From: Hymenobacter sp. BT559
GTDB taxonomy: Bacteria > Bacteroidota > Bacteroidia > Cytophagales > Hymenobacteraceae
Direction: 5' to 3'
Length of the DNA: 64,000 bases
Assembly: GCF_017571525.1 (NCBI RefSeq)
Contig: NZ_JAGETY010000006.1
Location: 265,323 to 329,322, forward strand
This document shows, piece by piece, positions 1-8,835 of this stretch; positions within the stretch are counted from its first letter, which is position 1, and each line of letters begins with the position of its first letter. Under the pieces are notes generated by a model. The model was not told the origin of the DNA and did not search any database. It saw only the letters and a list, made by a program, of their open reading frames with translations. Made by a program: the position numbers and the translations under genes.

Positions 1-641
1 ATTTCGTGCGGCTTGGGCCCGGTGCCCAGCGGAAAGCTGCTCGGGTCGATGGCCAGCAAGATGTCAATGTCGGGGTTCCGGCGCAGGTCGCGGGTCCACT
101 TGTACCATTCATTGGGTGCCGAGGCAAAGGTGGCCGGCAGCTTCTGCGTAGTGGGGTGGCGGCGGTCTTGTACCCGCAGCGTGGCCAAAGTGGGCCGCCA
201 GGTATTGCCCGCATATTCACCCGTACCCAAAAACTGCGTGTGGTACCAATCCCAATTTTGCGGGTAAGCCGAGGGCGTGAGCGCAAACGCCGCAAAATGG
301 AACCCTAGCCAGGCCCCGCCGTGGTCCATATAGTCCTGAAAAGCGGCACGTTGCGCTGGCTGGTCAGGGCGCGTGTCGAGAAACACCACCACTTGGTAGC
401 GCGCCAAAAAGCTGGCGTTCAGGTTTTGCCAATCAGAAGTCGTATCGTAGGCAAAGCCATGCTGCGCTGCCTGCTGCGGAAACCATTGGTTGGCCTCGTG
501 CACAAAATCGACGTGGGCCAGGTCGTTCTTCCCCGTAAAGAAGGCAATAACCCGAAACGTAGCTGGCTTGCTGCCCTGGGCCCTGGCTAGCCCCGCCCAG
601 GCGCTCAGCCCCATCAATAGTACTAGTCGCAGCAGTTTCAT
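1..641 (-). CDS. ThuA-like domain protein, exported (C-terminus beyond window edge)
   Basis: The reading frame opens at an ATG whose first base is 641 and runs off the left edge with no stop, so about 213 N-terminal residues are visible. The first 22 residues form a Sec signal peptide ending in ARAQ. After it come a Rossmann-like strand (RVIAFFTG), a VVVFLDTRP strand and a GGAWLGFHFAAF segment, which match the glutamine-amidotransferase-like fold of the ThuA family (trehalose utilisation and related sugar proteins). Family members are often about 250-290 residues, so most of the domain is present. The exact substrate cannot be read from sequence. The gene is convergent with nothing in the window, and the M20 peptidase upstream lies on the same strand about 95 bp away. 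Confidence 0.75.
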   Translation of the reverse strand, partial: MKLLRLVLLMGLSAWAGLARAQGSKPATFRVIAFFTGKNDLAHVDFVHEANQWFPQQAAQHGFAYDTTSDWQNLNASFLARYQVVVFLDTRPDQPAQRAAFQDYMDHGGAWLGFHFAAFALTPSAYPQNWDWYHTQFLGTGEYAGNTWRPTLATLRVQDRRHPTTQKLPATFASAPNEWYKWTRDLRRNPDIDILLAIDPSSFPLGTGPKPHE

Positions 642-737
642 AGGGTGCCAAAGCTACCGCGCGCTATGTGGTTTTTCACCGCCAAAAAGGAGCATCGGCT
701 AGGGTAGTTAGGGGAGGGGACCACTGCCGAGAGCCGC

Positions 738-2021
738 CTAACGGGTAAGCCGGTAAATCATGAGCGCCGTGCGCTCAACCAGCTTCGGAAACTCTTTTAA
801 ATTAATGGTTTCGCCCGCGGCGTGCGCGCCCTTGCCGGGCGCACCCAAGCCATCGAGGCAGTCGAGATACTGCGCCACGTACGATACGTCGCCGGCGCCA
901 CGGGCACCGGGGTCGCCGGCCACCACCGGCCCGAAGCCCAGGTCGCGGCTGGCCTGGTCGGCCAGGTCGGCTAGCTTCTGGTTGCCAGGGGTGGGGGCCA
1001 TACCCGGTATGCCGTCGCTAAACGTGATTTCGGCCCGGGTACCCGGCAAATTCTGGCTCACGATGGCGCGCATCTTGGTACGGGCTGCTTCCTTCTGGGC
1101 TTCCGTGAGAAAGCGCAAGTCGCCGGCTACCGCTGCGCTAGGGGCAATAATATTGGTTTTGCCGACTACTTCGCCGCGGGCTTTGGCCTGGTCATACGTC
1201 ACCTCAGAGCCGCCCACGATGAGGCCAGGATTAAAGGTCAGGTATTGCTCCTGGCTCAAGGTTTCGCGGAAGGAGTTGAGGATGCGCGCCACCTCATAGA
1301 TAGCGCCGTAGCTCACATTCGGCTTAAAAATAGTAGAAGAATGCGCGGCCGTACCGAAAGTTTTCAGCTGCCAATTGCTGCTGCCGCGCCGGGCCGTGGC
1401 CACCGTGTGCCGGTCGATGGCATTTTCGAAGGCCAGGGCTACCTGCGCTTCTTTGGCCCTAGCAATGAAATTGGCGCGGGCTTCGGGGCCTTCGCCGCCA
1501 CGCTCTTCGTCGCCGGTGAAGTAGGCCGTGATGCTGGCATCCTTGAGCAGCCCATTGGCTTGCAGCGCCTGCAGCGCCGCCAGTATCACCACGTCGCCGC
1601 CCTTCATGTCGTTTACGCCCTGGCCAGTGGCCGTCGAGTCGTTGAGCCGGGTGAACTTGGTAAACGGCATATCCAGCTCAAATACCGTGTCGAGGTGCCC
1701 AATCAGGAAGAGGCGCTTGCCCTTTTTGCCTTTGTGCTGAGCCACCAGATGGCCCGCCCGCTGCATGCTGGCCGGCATGGCTACCCACTCGGTTTTGAAC
1801 CCTAGCGCATCAAACTCCTTCTGGAATATCGTGCCCACTTCGCGTACGCCCTTCACATTGAGCGTGCCGCTGTTAATGTTTACTACCTGCTCCAGCAGCT
1901 TCTCGGTCTGCGGCACGTGCTGCTGCACCGAGGCAATTAGTTTGCGCTCGGTAGACGTAAGCTTTTGCGCCTGGGCGGCGGAGCAGCCAAGGAAAGCGAA
2001 GGCAAGTAGGAGTTTTTTCAC
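738..2021 (-). CDS. M20 family metallopeptidase (glutamate carboxypeptidase-like), exported
   Basis: The protein has 427 residues and a GTG start. Residues 1-19 form a signal peptide ending in AQAQ; a Cys at residue 13 makes a weak lipobox but the signal peptidase I site looks better. Zinc and catalytic motifs of family M20 are all present: GHLDT (His109, Asp111), GVNDMKGG (Asp138), TGDEE (Glu172 general base, Glu173 ligand), AFEN (Glu199) and a C-terminal GAHAAGE (His ligand). The dimerisation insert lies at about residues 205-320. This matches carboxypeptidase G2-like enzymes that release C-terminal glutamate from peptides or folate-type compounds in the periplasm. The true substrate is unknown. 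The gene ends next to the ThuA-like gene on the same strand. Confidence 0.88.
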   Translation of the reverse strand: MKKLLLAFAFLGCSAAQAQKLTSTERKLIASVQQHVPQTEKLLEQVVNINSGTLNVKGVREVGTIFQKEFDALGFKTEWVAMPASMQRAGHLVAQHKGKKGKRLFLIGHLDTVFELDMPFTKFTRLNDSTATGQGVNDMKGGDVVILAALQALQANGLLKDASITAYFTGDEERGGEGPEARANFIARAKEAQVALAFENAIDRHTVATARRGSSNWQLKTFGTAAHSSTIFKPNVSYGAIYEVARILNSFRETLSQEQYLTFNPGLIVGGSEVTYDQAKARGEVVGKTNIIAPSAAVAGDLRFLTEAQKEAARTKMRAIVSQNLPGTRAEITFSDGIPGMAPTPGNQKLADLADQASRDLGFGPVVAGDPGARGAGDVSYVAQYLDCLDGLGAPGKGAHAAGETINLKEFPKLVERTALMIYRLTR

Positions 2022-2063
2022 GGCACACGGGGCTTGTAATGATTAGCAAGGTACTGGCAGATT

Positions 2064-2096
2064 CTGGCGCGAGTTTAGCGCAGCGTAACTCGTGCT
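2064..2096. repeat. palindromic repeat, copy 1 (left of MFS fragment)
   Basis: An imperfect palindrome starting CTGGCGCGAGTTTAGCGCAG and ending AACTCGTGCT. The same sequence recurs at 2558-2594 with one internal change (C to T). The two copies are direct repeats that bracket the transporter fragment. The arms pair as GGCGCGAGTT with AACTCGTGC. Confidence 0.8.
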
Positions 2097-2097
2097 A

Positions 2098-2536
2098 CCT
2101 GGCCTCGCGCCCGCCGGGGGCCAACCTGCACCGGATACTGGCCACCAACACCCTCATTTTTGGGGTCGGACTCATCCTGTTTTCGCACACCCCGTGGTAC
2201 CCGCTGGCCCTGGCGTTCATTGCGGTGGGCGCGTTTGGCATGATGTCGCAAATCACCATCAGCAACACGCTGCTGCAAACCACCGCCGACCCCGCCATGC
2301 GCTGGCGAGTCATCAGCTTCTACGTGCTGGCCTACACGGGCATGGTGCCCCTAGGTAGCCTGCTGGTGGGGGTAGCGGCGCAGCACATCGGCGTGCAAAA
2401 CACGGTGTTGGTGCAAGGCGTGCTGGCTCTCGGCCTAGGCGCGCTGCACTGGCGCTCGCTGCACCAGCAGCCAGCGGTACGCACCGAACTGCCCGCCCAG
2501 GCCAACTCTACGCAGGGCCTGGCGTTGTCGAGCTAG
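2098..2536 (+). pseudogene. MFS transporter, 3'-terminal fragment
   Basis: About 145 residues with four membrane-spanning stretches (for example TLIFGVGLILF and VLALGLGALHW), which look like the last third of a major facilitator transporter of the EntS/MFS_3 type: a final helix bundle with GMMSQITISNTLLQ and RVISFYVLAYTGM. The homology starts only after the palindromic repeat at 2064-2096. The first 20 codons of the open frame (from 2039) are repeat and flanking DNA rather than transporter sequence. The N-terminal two thirds are absent from the window, so this is a decayed remnant. It ends 22 bp before the second repeat copy at 2558. Confidence 0.72.
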
Positions 2537-2557
2537 CAACCGTCCTATGTTTACAGC

Positions 2558-2594
2558 ACTGGCGCGAGTTTAGCGCAGTGTAACTCGTGCCAGT
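2558..2594. repeat. palindromic repeat, copy 2 (right of MFS fragment)
   Basis: Arms ACTGGCGCGAGTT and AACTCGTGCCAGT are complementary over 13 bases with a single G:T pair. This copy is more complete than the one at 2064-2096. It could also fold as a terminator for the genes on either side, although no long T run follows. Confidence 0.8.
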
Positions 2595-2611
2595 AATATT
2601 AGTTTCACAAT

Positions 2612-3923
2612 TTAATTCTGACGCAGTTTCCAAACAAAGAAATATTTGTTATTTCTTATCTCGGATTCAATATTTACTAACTCCTTGGCGTTATCTCCAA
2701 ATTTGCTTAAATAATTAATGCCACCAAGTCCAGTAACAACTTGGCTAATATTATCTGGTAAAAAATGCGAAAAAAGTCCGATAGAAACAAAAGTTGTTCC
2801 GACAACAAAATCCTTTATCAAGTCGGATTTAATCATCTTTTTGGATGATTTAATGACTTGATTCATCTTCTGAATTTCAGGTTCTATCTCATCCCTGAAC
2901 GCATCTTTCAGATTGTCATTATTGTCTTTGGTATTGGATAAGAATGTTGTAAGAGAATGTCTGTAGACCTGGAATGCTTCACCTTCATTCTTCCGCAGTT
3001 CTATTATTCTATTTAAATCAATACTAGGTAAGTAAGGGATATTATGTGAAAGGGAACTGCTTAATTTGTCATTAAGTTCTTTTTTATTCTTGTTGAGAAT
3101 AAGTTTAGAATCAAGCTCTCTGTCTGTTAGGTATGACGAATTATAGAAGTTTGAATAATAGTTTTGTGTTAACAAGTCATCAATTATCGGTTCAACAAAC
3201 ATATTTATCAAACCCAGTTTTGTGGCTTGCCTTTTTGTTAAAACCCCTTTGGTTTTTCTTCCTAATTTTCTCTTCAAATCAACAAGGCCTTCTCCAAAAA
3301 AATGTAATCCAGCAGGATGCTCCATAATTTCATGTGGGCCTTCTATCACGATGTAAGTATTTCCTTCATAATTGGTATCGAGAGAAAACTCGAAATCCTG
3401 TAAGAATTTATCATTCAGTAGTTTTTCTGCATCGTTGATGCGCTCTTCGTACTCTCTTGTAATCGCCTTCGTTTCGCGTAAGCAGTCTTTGCAAATATGT
3501 TGAAATGAGTTGGTGAACATGAAAATGCCCTCTTCAAGTAATGGTTTTACATGAAAAAGTACTTTTATATCTGTGGCAAGCAAAAAACGGGCGTGGTCAT
3601 TAAAAAAAACTTATGTGTAAGTATTTATCAAAAGGATTTTGTATATAGACAACGTCCGCATACAATATGGCATTTCTTGCTAAAGTATCTATATGCTTTG
3701 TACGGCATCTTTCCTCATAGCAAGGGAAAACACCGCCACTTAAAGTATTATTAGCTACAAAGCTGAATTTGGAATCAATAGGTCTATTGGAATTTTGTTG
3801 GATAATAGTCATTATGGATGCTATTACCCCATGAATTTTATCATCGCTCAGAGTAGCTATGATTTTATCACAGTGTTTAGGTGTCCAGAGTTGCCGGTAG
3901 AATAATTCAAAAAGCTCTTTCAT
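2612..3923 (-). pseudogene. AT-rich gene of unknown function, split by a frameshift in a T8 run
   Basis: Two minus-strand frames abut. The first (3923 to 3600) gives 107 residues ending SFF-stop. The second (ending 2612) gives about 323 residues beginning with a poor TTG. The break is at a run of eight T (plus-strand A at 3602-3609). Removing one T joins them into one protein of about 436 residues reading DKYLHISFF-NDHARFLLATD. The joined region has an ILYADVVYIQNP strand followed by IKVLFHVKPLLEEGIFMF, a pattern one expects inside a single domain. The C-terminal half is Asn/Lys-rich, has a CKDC pair near the junction, and holds one hydrophobic stretch (about LIKDFVVGTTFVSIGLFSHF). GC content is far below the neighbours, which suggests horizontal transfer. 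I do not recognise the family. A homopolymer sequencing error cannot be excluded. Confidence 0.7.
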
Positions 3924-3941
3924 AAAAGAAAATTATTAGTA

Positions 3942-3971
3942 TCAGAGCATGGTGCATTTGCCATGCTCTGA
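3942..3971 (-). terminator. hairpin downstream of icmF
   Basis: Perfect 11-bp stem TCAGAGCATGG / CCATGCTCTGA with an 8-base loop, 52 bp after the icmF stop codon. The T tract on the minus strand is weak; a T5 run follows on the plus strand. It lies between icmF and the AT-rich gene. Confidence 0.55.
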
Positions 3972-4022
3972 TTACTTTTTGAAGTTGGAAAATTATCTGG
4001 CCTTCTTTTCAAAAGAGTAAAC

Positions 4023-7000
4023 CTACATATTCCGACGATACTGCCCGCCAACCTCAAATAGTGCGTTCGTAATCTGACCTAGGGAGCAGGTTTTCACTGT
4101 TTCCATTAGCTCGGCGAAGAGGTTGCCATTCTGCACGGCGATTTGCTGCAAGCGCTTCAGGGCGGCGGGGGTAGCGGCGGCGTTGCGGGCGTGCAGGGCT
4201 TCGAGCATCGTAATCTGGTACTGCTTTTCCTCCTCCGTGGCGCGGATGACTTCGGCCGGGATGACCGTGGGCGAGCCCTTAGACGAGAGGAAGGTATTGA
4301 CGCCGATAATCGGGTATTCGCCGGTGTGCTTCAGCATCTCGTAGTGCAGGCTTTCCTCCTGGATTTTGCCGCGCTGGTACATGGTTTCCATGGCGCCGAG
4401 CACGCCGCCGCGCTCCGTGATGCGGTCAAATTCGAGCAGCACCGCTTCCTCGACTAGGTCGGTCAGCTCCTCGATGATGAAGGAGCCTTGCAGCGGGTTT
4501 TCGTTTTTGGCTAGTCCCAGCTCGCGGTTGATGATGAGCTGAATGGCCATGGCGCGGCGCACACTTTCCTCGGTGGGGGTAGTGATGGCCTCGTCGTAGG
4601 CGTTGGTATGCAGTGAGTTGCAGTTGTCGTAGATGGCGTAGAGCGCCTGCAACGTGGTGCGAATGTCGTTGAAGTCGATTTCCTGGGCGTGCAGCGAGCG
4701 GCCCGAGGTCTGGATGTGGTACTTCAACATCTGGCTGCGGGCGTTGGCGCCGTACTTCAGCTTCATGGCCTTGGCCCAGATGCGGCGCGCTACCCGCCCA
4801 ATGACGGCGTACTCGGGGTCGATGCCGTTGGAGAAGAAGAACGACAGGTTGGGCGCGAAGTCGTTGACGTTCATGCCCCGGCTCACGTAGTACTCCACGA
4901 AGGTGAAGCCGTTGGAGAGCGTGAGCGCCAGCTGGGTAATCGGGTTGGCCCCGGCCTCCGCAATGTGGTAGCCCGAGATGCTGACCGAGTAGAAGTTGCG
5001 CACCTTCTCGGTGATGAAATACTCCTGTACGTCGCCCATCAGGCGCAGCGCAAACTCGGTGCTGAAAATGCAGGTGTTCTGGGCCTGGTCTTCCTTCAGA
5101 ATATCGGCCTGCACGGTGCCGCGTACCTGGGTCAGCGTCGTGGCCTTGATTTGCTGGTACACGTCGGCGGGCAGCACGTCTTCGCCGGTCACGCCGAGCA
5201 GCAGCAGGCCTAGGCCGTTGTTGCCCTCGGGCAGCTCGCCTTGGTAGCGGGGGCGGGGCTGCTGCTTGGCAGCAAAAATGGCGTCGATTTTGGCATCCAC
5301 CTCGGCTTCGAGGCCGTTTTGGTGGATGTACTTCTCGCAGTTCTGGTCGATGGCCGCGTTCATGAAAAACGCCGCTAGGGTCGCCGCCGGGCCGTTGATG
5401 GTCATGCTCACCGAGGTGGCCGGGTGCGAGAGGTCGAAGCCCGAGTAGAGCTTCTTGGCATCGTCGAGGCAGGCGATGCTCACGCCCGCGTTGCCGATTT
5501 TGCCGTAGATGTCGGGCCGGTGGTCGGGGTCTTCGCCGTAGAGCGTCACCGAGTCGAAGGCCGTGCTCAAGCGCTTGGCCGGCAAGCCTTTACTCACGTA
5601 GTGGAAGCGGCGGTTGGTGCGCTCCGGCCCGCCCTCGCCCGCAAACATGCGGGTTGGGTCTTCACCCTCGCGCTTGAACGGGAACACGCCCGCCGTGTAG
5701 GGAAACTCGCCGGGAAAATTCTCCTGCATGGCCCAGCGCAGGCGGTCGCCCCAGCCTAGGTAGCGCGGCACGGCCACCTTGGGTATCTCATTGCCCGAGA
5801 GCGAGGTAGTGTGCGTTTTGACCCGGATTTCCTTGTCGCGCACCTTGTACACGTACTCGGGGTTGCGGTAATTTTGGAGGGTAGCCTCCCAGTTTTCCAG
5901 AATGGCCTGGGCGTCGGCGTCCAGGCGGCGCAGCTGGGTTTGCACGTTTTTGGCAAAGTCCTGGGCCGTGGCGTCGGCGCTATCGGCGGCGCCGTAGTGC
6001 CTGGCTAGGGTCGCAAACGAGCCTGCTACCTCGGCAATGGCCACCTGCTCGGCCACGCGCTTGTCGTAGGCGCGGTTGTTTTCCGCAATCTCGGAGAGGT
6101 AGCGCGTGCGGCTCGGCGGAATGATGTAGACCTTTTCCGACTGCTCGGCGCTGGTTTCGAGCTGCGAGGCAAACTGCGCGCCCGTCTTCTCCTCCAGCGT
6201 GCTAAGAATGGCGCGGTAGAGCCGGTTCATGCCGGGGTCGTTGAACTGCGAGGCGATGGTGCCAAAAACAGGCATTTCATCCAGCGGCGAATCCCAGCGC
6301 TGGTGGTTGCGCTGGTACTGCTTGCGCACGTCGCGCAGGGCGTCGAGGCCACCGCGCTTGTCAAACTTGTTGAGCGCAATGACATCGGCAAAGTCCAGCA
6401 TGTCAATCTTTTCGAGCTGCGTGGCCGCGCCGTACTCGGGCGTCATCACGTAGAGGCTCACGTCGGAGTGCTCGATGATTTCGGTGTCGCTCTGGCCGAT
6501 ACCGCTGGTTTCCAGAATAATCAGGTCGAAGTCGGCGGCCTTTACCACGTCTACCGCGTCTTGCACATAGCGGCTGAGCGCGAGGTTGCTCTGGCGCGTG
6601 GCCAGCGAGCGCATGTACACCCGTGGCGAGTTGATGGCGTTCATCCGGATGCGGTCGCCGAGCAGCGCGCCGCCGGTTTTACGCTTGCTAGGGTCCACCG
6701 AAATGATGGCTAGCGTCTTCTCCGGGAAGTCGAGCAGGAAGCGCCGCACCAGTTCATCGACCAGCGACGACTTGCCCGCGCCACCCGTACCCGTGATACC
6801 TAGGATGGGCGCCCCCTGGGTTTTGCTGGGTGTCAAAAGCTGAGTGTCGTTGCTTTCCTGCTGCTGAAAGTCAGCCACCAGTTGGCCTTTCACGCGCTCA
6901 AATTCCTCGGGGAAGTTTTCCGCCGCCGAAATCAAGCGGCCAATGCTACGGGCGTCCTTCTCCTTAATATGCGAAACCTCGCCGTTCAGCTTCTGGCCCG

Positions 7001-7445
7001 TAGGGAAGTCGCTCTTTTCCAGCAGGTCATTAATCATACCTTGCAGGCCGAGCGAGCGGCCATCATCGGGCGAGTACAGGCGCGTGATGCCGTAGCCTTG
7101 CAGCTCCGTGATTTCGGAGGGCAGGATAACGCCGCCGCCGCCGCCGAAGATTTTGATGTGGCCCGCGCCGCGCTCCTTCAGCAGGTCATACATGTACTTG
7201 AAGTACTCGTTGTGCCCGCCCTGGTAGCTGGTGATGGCAATGGCCTGGGCATCTTCCTGAATGGCGCAGTCCACAATTTCCTGCACCGAGCGGTTGTGCC
7301 CCAGGTGAATCACCTCGGCGCCGCTGCTCTGAATGATACGTCGCATGATGTTGATGGCCGCGTCGTGGCCGTCGAACAGCGCAGCGGCTGTAACGATGCG
7401 AATGTGGTTTTTGGGCTTGTAGGGGGCAGCTGGGGCGGGATGCAT
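4023..7445 (-). CDS. icmF: fused isobutyryl-CoA mutase (IcmF)
   Basis: The protein has 1140 residues and three fused parts in the IcmF order. Residues about 15-150 form the B12-binding domain (DGHDAA with His27 as expected lower axial ligand). Residues about 205-420 form the MeaB-like GTPase chaperone with P-loop GTGGAGKSS (219-227), switch segment [14 protein letters not shown] and base-recognition NKFD. Residues about 550-1140 form the radical mutase barrel ([39 protein letters not shown]). IcmF interconverts isobutyryl-CoA and n-butyryl-CoA with adenosylcobalamin, and the GTPase guards cofactor loading. Some homologues also act on isovaleryl or pivalyl-CoA, so the substrate is not certain. 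It is monocistronic on the minus strand. Start is the ATG at 7445. Confidence 0.95.
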   Translation of the reverse strand: MHPAPAAPYKPKNHIRIVTAAALFDGHDAAINIMRRIIQSSGAEVIHLGHNRSVQEIVDCAIQEDAQAIAITSYQGGHNEYFKYMYDLLKERGAGHIKIFGGGGGVILPSEITELQGYGITRLYSPDDGRSLGLQGMINDLLEKSDFPTGQKLNGEVSHIKEKDARSIGRLISAAENFPEEFERVKGQLVADFQQQESNDTQLLTPSKTQGAPILGITGTGGAGKSSLVDELVRRFLLDFPEKTLAIISVDPSKRKTGGALLGDRIRMNAINSPRVYMRSLATRQSNLALSRYVQDAVDVVKAADFDLIILETSGIGQSDTEIIEHSDVSLYVMTPEYGAATQLEKIDMLDFADVIALNKFDKRGGLDALRDVRKQYQRNHQRWDSPLDEMPVFGTIASQFNDPGMNRLYRAILSTLEEKTGAQFASQLETSAEQSEKVYIIPPSRTRYLSEIAENNRAYDKRVAEQVAIAEVAGSFATLARHYGAADSADATAQDFAKNVQTQLRRLDADAQAILENWEATLQNYRNPEYVYKVRDKEIRVKTHTTSLSGNEIPKVAVPRYLGWGDRLRWAMQENFPGEFPYTAGVFPFKREGEDPTRMFAGEGGPERTNRRFHYVSKGLPAKRLSTAFDSVTLYGEDPDHRPDIYGKIGNAGVSIACLDDAKKLYSGFDLSHPATSVSMTINGPAATLAAFFMNAAIDQNCEKYIHQNGLEAEVDAKIDAIFAAKQQPRPRYQGELPEGNNGLGLLLLGVTGEDVLPADVYQQIKATTLTQVRGTVQADILKEDQAQNTCIFSTEFALRLMGDVQEYFITEKVRNFYSVSISGYHIAEAGANPITQLALTLSNGFTFVEYYVSRGMNVNDFAPNLSFFFSNGIDPEYAVIGRVARRIWAKAMKLKYGANARSQMLKYHIQTSGRSLHAQEIDFNDIRTTLQALYAIYDNCNSLHTNAYDEAITTPTEESVRRAMAIQLIINRELGLAKNENPLQGSFIIEELTDLVEEAVLLEFDRITERGGVLGAMETMYQRGKIQEESLHYEMLKHTGEYPIIGVNTFLSSKGSPTVIPAEVIRATEEEKQYQITMLEALHARNAAATPAALKRLQQIAVQNGNLFAELMETVKTCSLGQITNALFEVGGQYRRNM

Positions 7446-7534
7446 GGGGGAGGGAGGGGTAGGGCGAAGAGAGAAGCCGCTAGCAGAATGAGCTATGCAG
7501 CGGCAGCAGGTTTTAACTACACGAAGGTACGAAA

Positions 7535-7561
7535 AAGCCCCGGCGGGGTAGGCCGGGGCTT
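7535..7561 (-). terminator. intrinsic terminator of the SUKH-type gene
   Basis: A 10-bp stem AAGCCCCGGC / GCCGGGGCTT with a 7-base loop, followed on the minus strand by a T5 run. It starts 16 bp after the stop codon of the gene at 7577-7918. Confidence 0.88.
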
Positions 7562-7576
7562 AAGTAACTAGAAGAG

Positions 7577-7918
7577 CTAGGAATATTCAGCTTGCAAGTA
7601 TTCCAGGAACTCGCGCCACGTTAGGCCAAGTATAATGAGTGTTTCTGGGTCGTGGCCGATGAACGGCGTTTCAACAAAACGCCCGGTCGCCTTTTCAATG
7701 GCAAATGCTTCCCCATCATGAGCACCTATTAGGAAATAGCCAGGATAAAATTCAGTGGCTTCATAGTCGGCATTGAACTGGAGCAGTTCATCGGCTTCAA
7801 TGAGATAGGCAAACCCAAACTGATAGGTGCTCTCAGCTGCGAATAAATAAGCCAGATATTCCGATGGTAGCTCAAAATCGAGAGTTTGTAAAAACTCTTG
7901 TTTGTATTGTGGTGGCAT
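7577..7918 (-). CDS. SMI1/KNR4 (SUKH-type) small protein
   Basis: The protein has 113 residues. The N-terminal LPSEYLAYLFAAE helix and the central EFYPGYFLIGAHDGEAFAIEK strand pair match the SMI1/KNR4 (SUKH) fold: a short helix, then a beta sheet in which a Gly-Asp-Gly turn precedes a strand ending in the typical FIGHDPETLIILG segment. SUKH proteins are often immunity partners of polymorphic toxins, but many stand alone. No toxin gene is adjacent here, so the role is open. GC is slightly lower than in the surrounding genes. An intrinsic terminator follows at 7535-7561. Start is the ATG at 7918. Confidence 0.68.
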   Translation of the reverse strand: MPPQYKQEFLQTLDFELPSEYLAYLFAAESTYQFGFAYLIEADELLQFNADYEATEFYPGYFLIGAHDGEAFAIEKATGRFVETPFIGHDPETLIILGLTWREFLEYLQAEYS

Positions 7919-7971
7919 ATGCTATTGACTTAAAGCAGCGCTCGCCTCTAAGTGACTGCTGCTTATGCAAA

Positions 7972-8008
7972 AGTGCCGCTAGTCCTATTGCAAGAGGCTA
8001 GCGGCACT
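7972..8008 (-). terminator. hairpin downstream of GlcG-like gene
   Basis: Perfect 11-bp stem AGTGCCGCTAG / CTAGCGGCACT, 15-base loop, followed on the minus strand by TTTT. It lies 35 bp after the stop of the gene at 8044-8451. Confidence 0.6.
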
Positions 8009-8043
8009 CGTTCAGTTAAAGGGCTAAGACTATATGAGCAGCC

Positions 8044-8451
8044 CTAGCGCGCAGGCAGGCCAGCTACGCCGGCCTCAGCTACAGTGTGGTCGTTTTCCAC
8101 GGTGCTGCCCGATACGCCGATGGCGCCCATCACCTGGCCACCGTCGCCCACCAGCGGAATGCCGCCGGGGAAGGTAATAAGGCCACCATTCGACACCTCA
8201 ATGTTGAAGAGTGGGCCGCCAGGCTGCGACAGTTTACCTAACTCGCCGGTGGGCATATCGAAGAAGCGCGCCGTTTTGGCTTTCTTAATGGAAATGTCGA
8301 GCGAGCCCAGCCAGGCATCGTCCATGCGGATGAAGGCTACCAGGTTGGCGCCGGCGTCTACCACGGCGATGTTCATTTTGACGCCCATGGCTACGGCTTT
8401 TTCGTGCGCGGCTTGCACCACGCCCTGCGCTTGTTTGAGGGTAAGACCCAT
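8044..8451 (-). CDS. GlcG/HbpS family protein (DUF336)
   Basis: The protein has 135 residues from the ATG at 8451. A longer open frame starts at 8484, but the extra 11 residues are not family-like, and the family usually begins with the LTLKQAQ helix seen directly after Met. Family motifs are visible: [19 protein letters not shown], the [14 protein letters not shown] helix, FPGGIPL and a C-terminal GAIGVSGST. These proteins form small oligomers; HbpS binds haem and GlcG sits in glycolate or glycol catabolic clusters. Neither context is present here, so only the family is assigned. The gene is followed by a hairpin at 7972-8008. Confidence 0.82.
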   Translation of the reverse strand: MGLTLKQAQGVVQAAHEKAVAMGVKMNIAVVDAGANLVAFIRMDDAWLGSLDISIKKAKTARFFDMPTGELGKLSQPGGPLFNIEVSNGGLITFPGGIPLVGDGGQVMGAIGVSGSTVENDHTVAEAGVAGLPAR

Positions 8452-8835
8452 AAAAGTTAGGTATGCTAAAAAGGTGAGTGCCAAACAATCTGTGCCCAGC
8501 TTGCGGCTAGGGTAGTACGCAAGCGCGGGGCGGTAGTTGACCTGGCACCGGCCCAGCCATCTGGATAGAATGCAAGGGCCGGAATTGCCCCTTACTGCGC
8601 CGATGGTATCGCCTTGGCTTTAACCTAAAAAACGCTACCTGATGGGGCTAGCGAGTAATAGGTTGTGGCGGTATAAACAGCGGTTCGACCCGGCCGGCCG
8701 CAACCCTGGCAAGCGGTGGCAGCAGTGGAAGTAAAAGGGTTTTTAGCAGAAACGGACTAGGTGTGAACTTCCTCTCAGGCATACGCCTTGCCAGTAATTG
8801 GCCGTATCTTCGTGCTGCGATAAAACCGCCCTCCG
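8452..8835. other. intergenic region between GlcG-like gene and lepA
   Basis: About 380 bp separating two divergently transcribed genes, so promoters for both are expected. The only coding candidate is a 30-codon ATG frame at 8642-8734 (plus strand), rich in Arg and Trp (NRLWRYKQRFDPAGR), with no family I recognise. No clear hairpin or repeat is seen. Confidence 0.4.

Noticed and set aside
2039..2097. N-terminal 20 codons of the MFS fragment frame
   Set aside because: They are encoded by the palindromic repeat and flank, not by transporter sequence.
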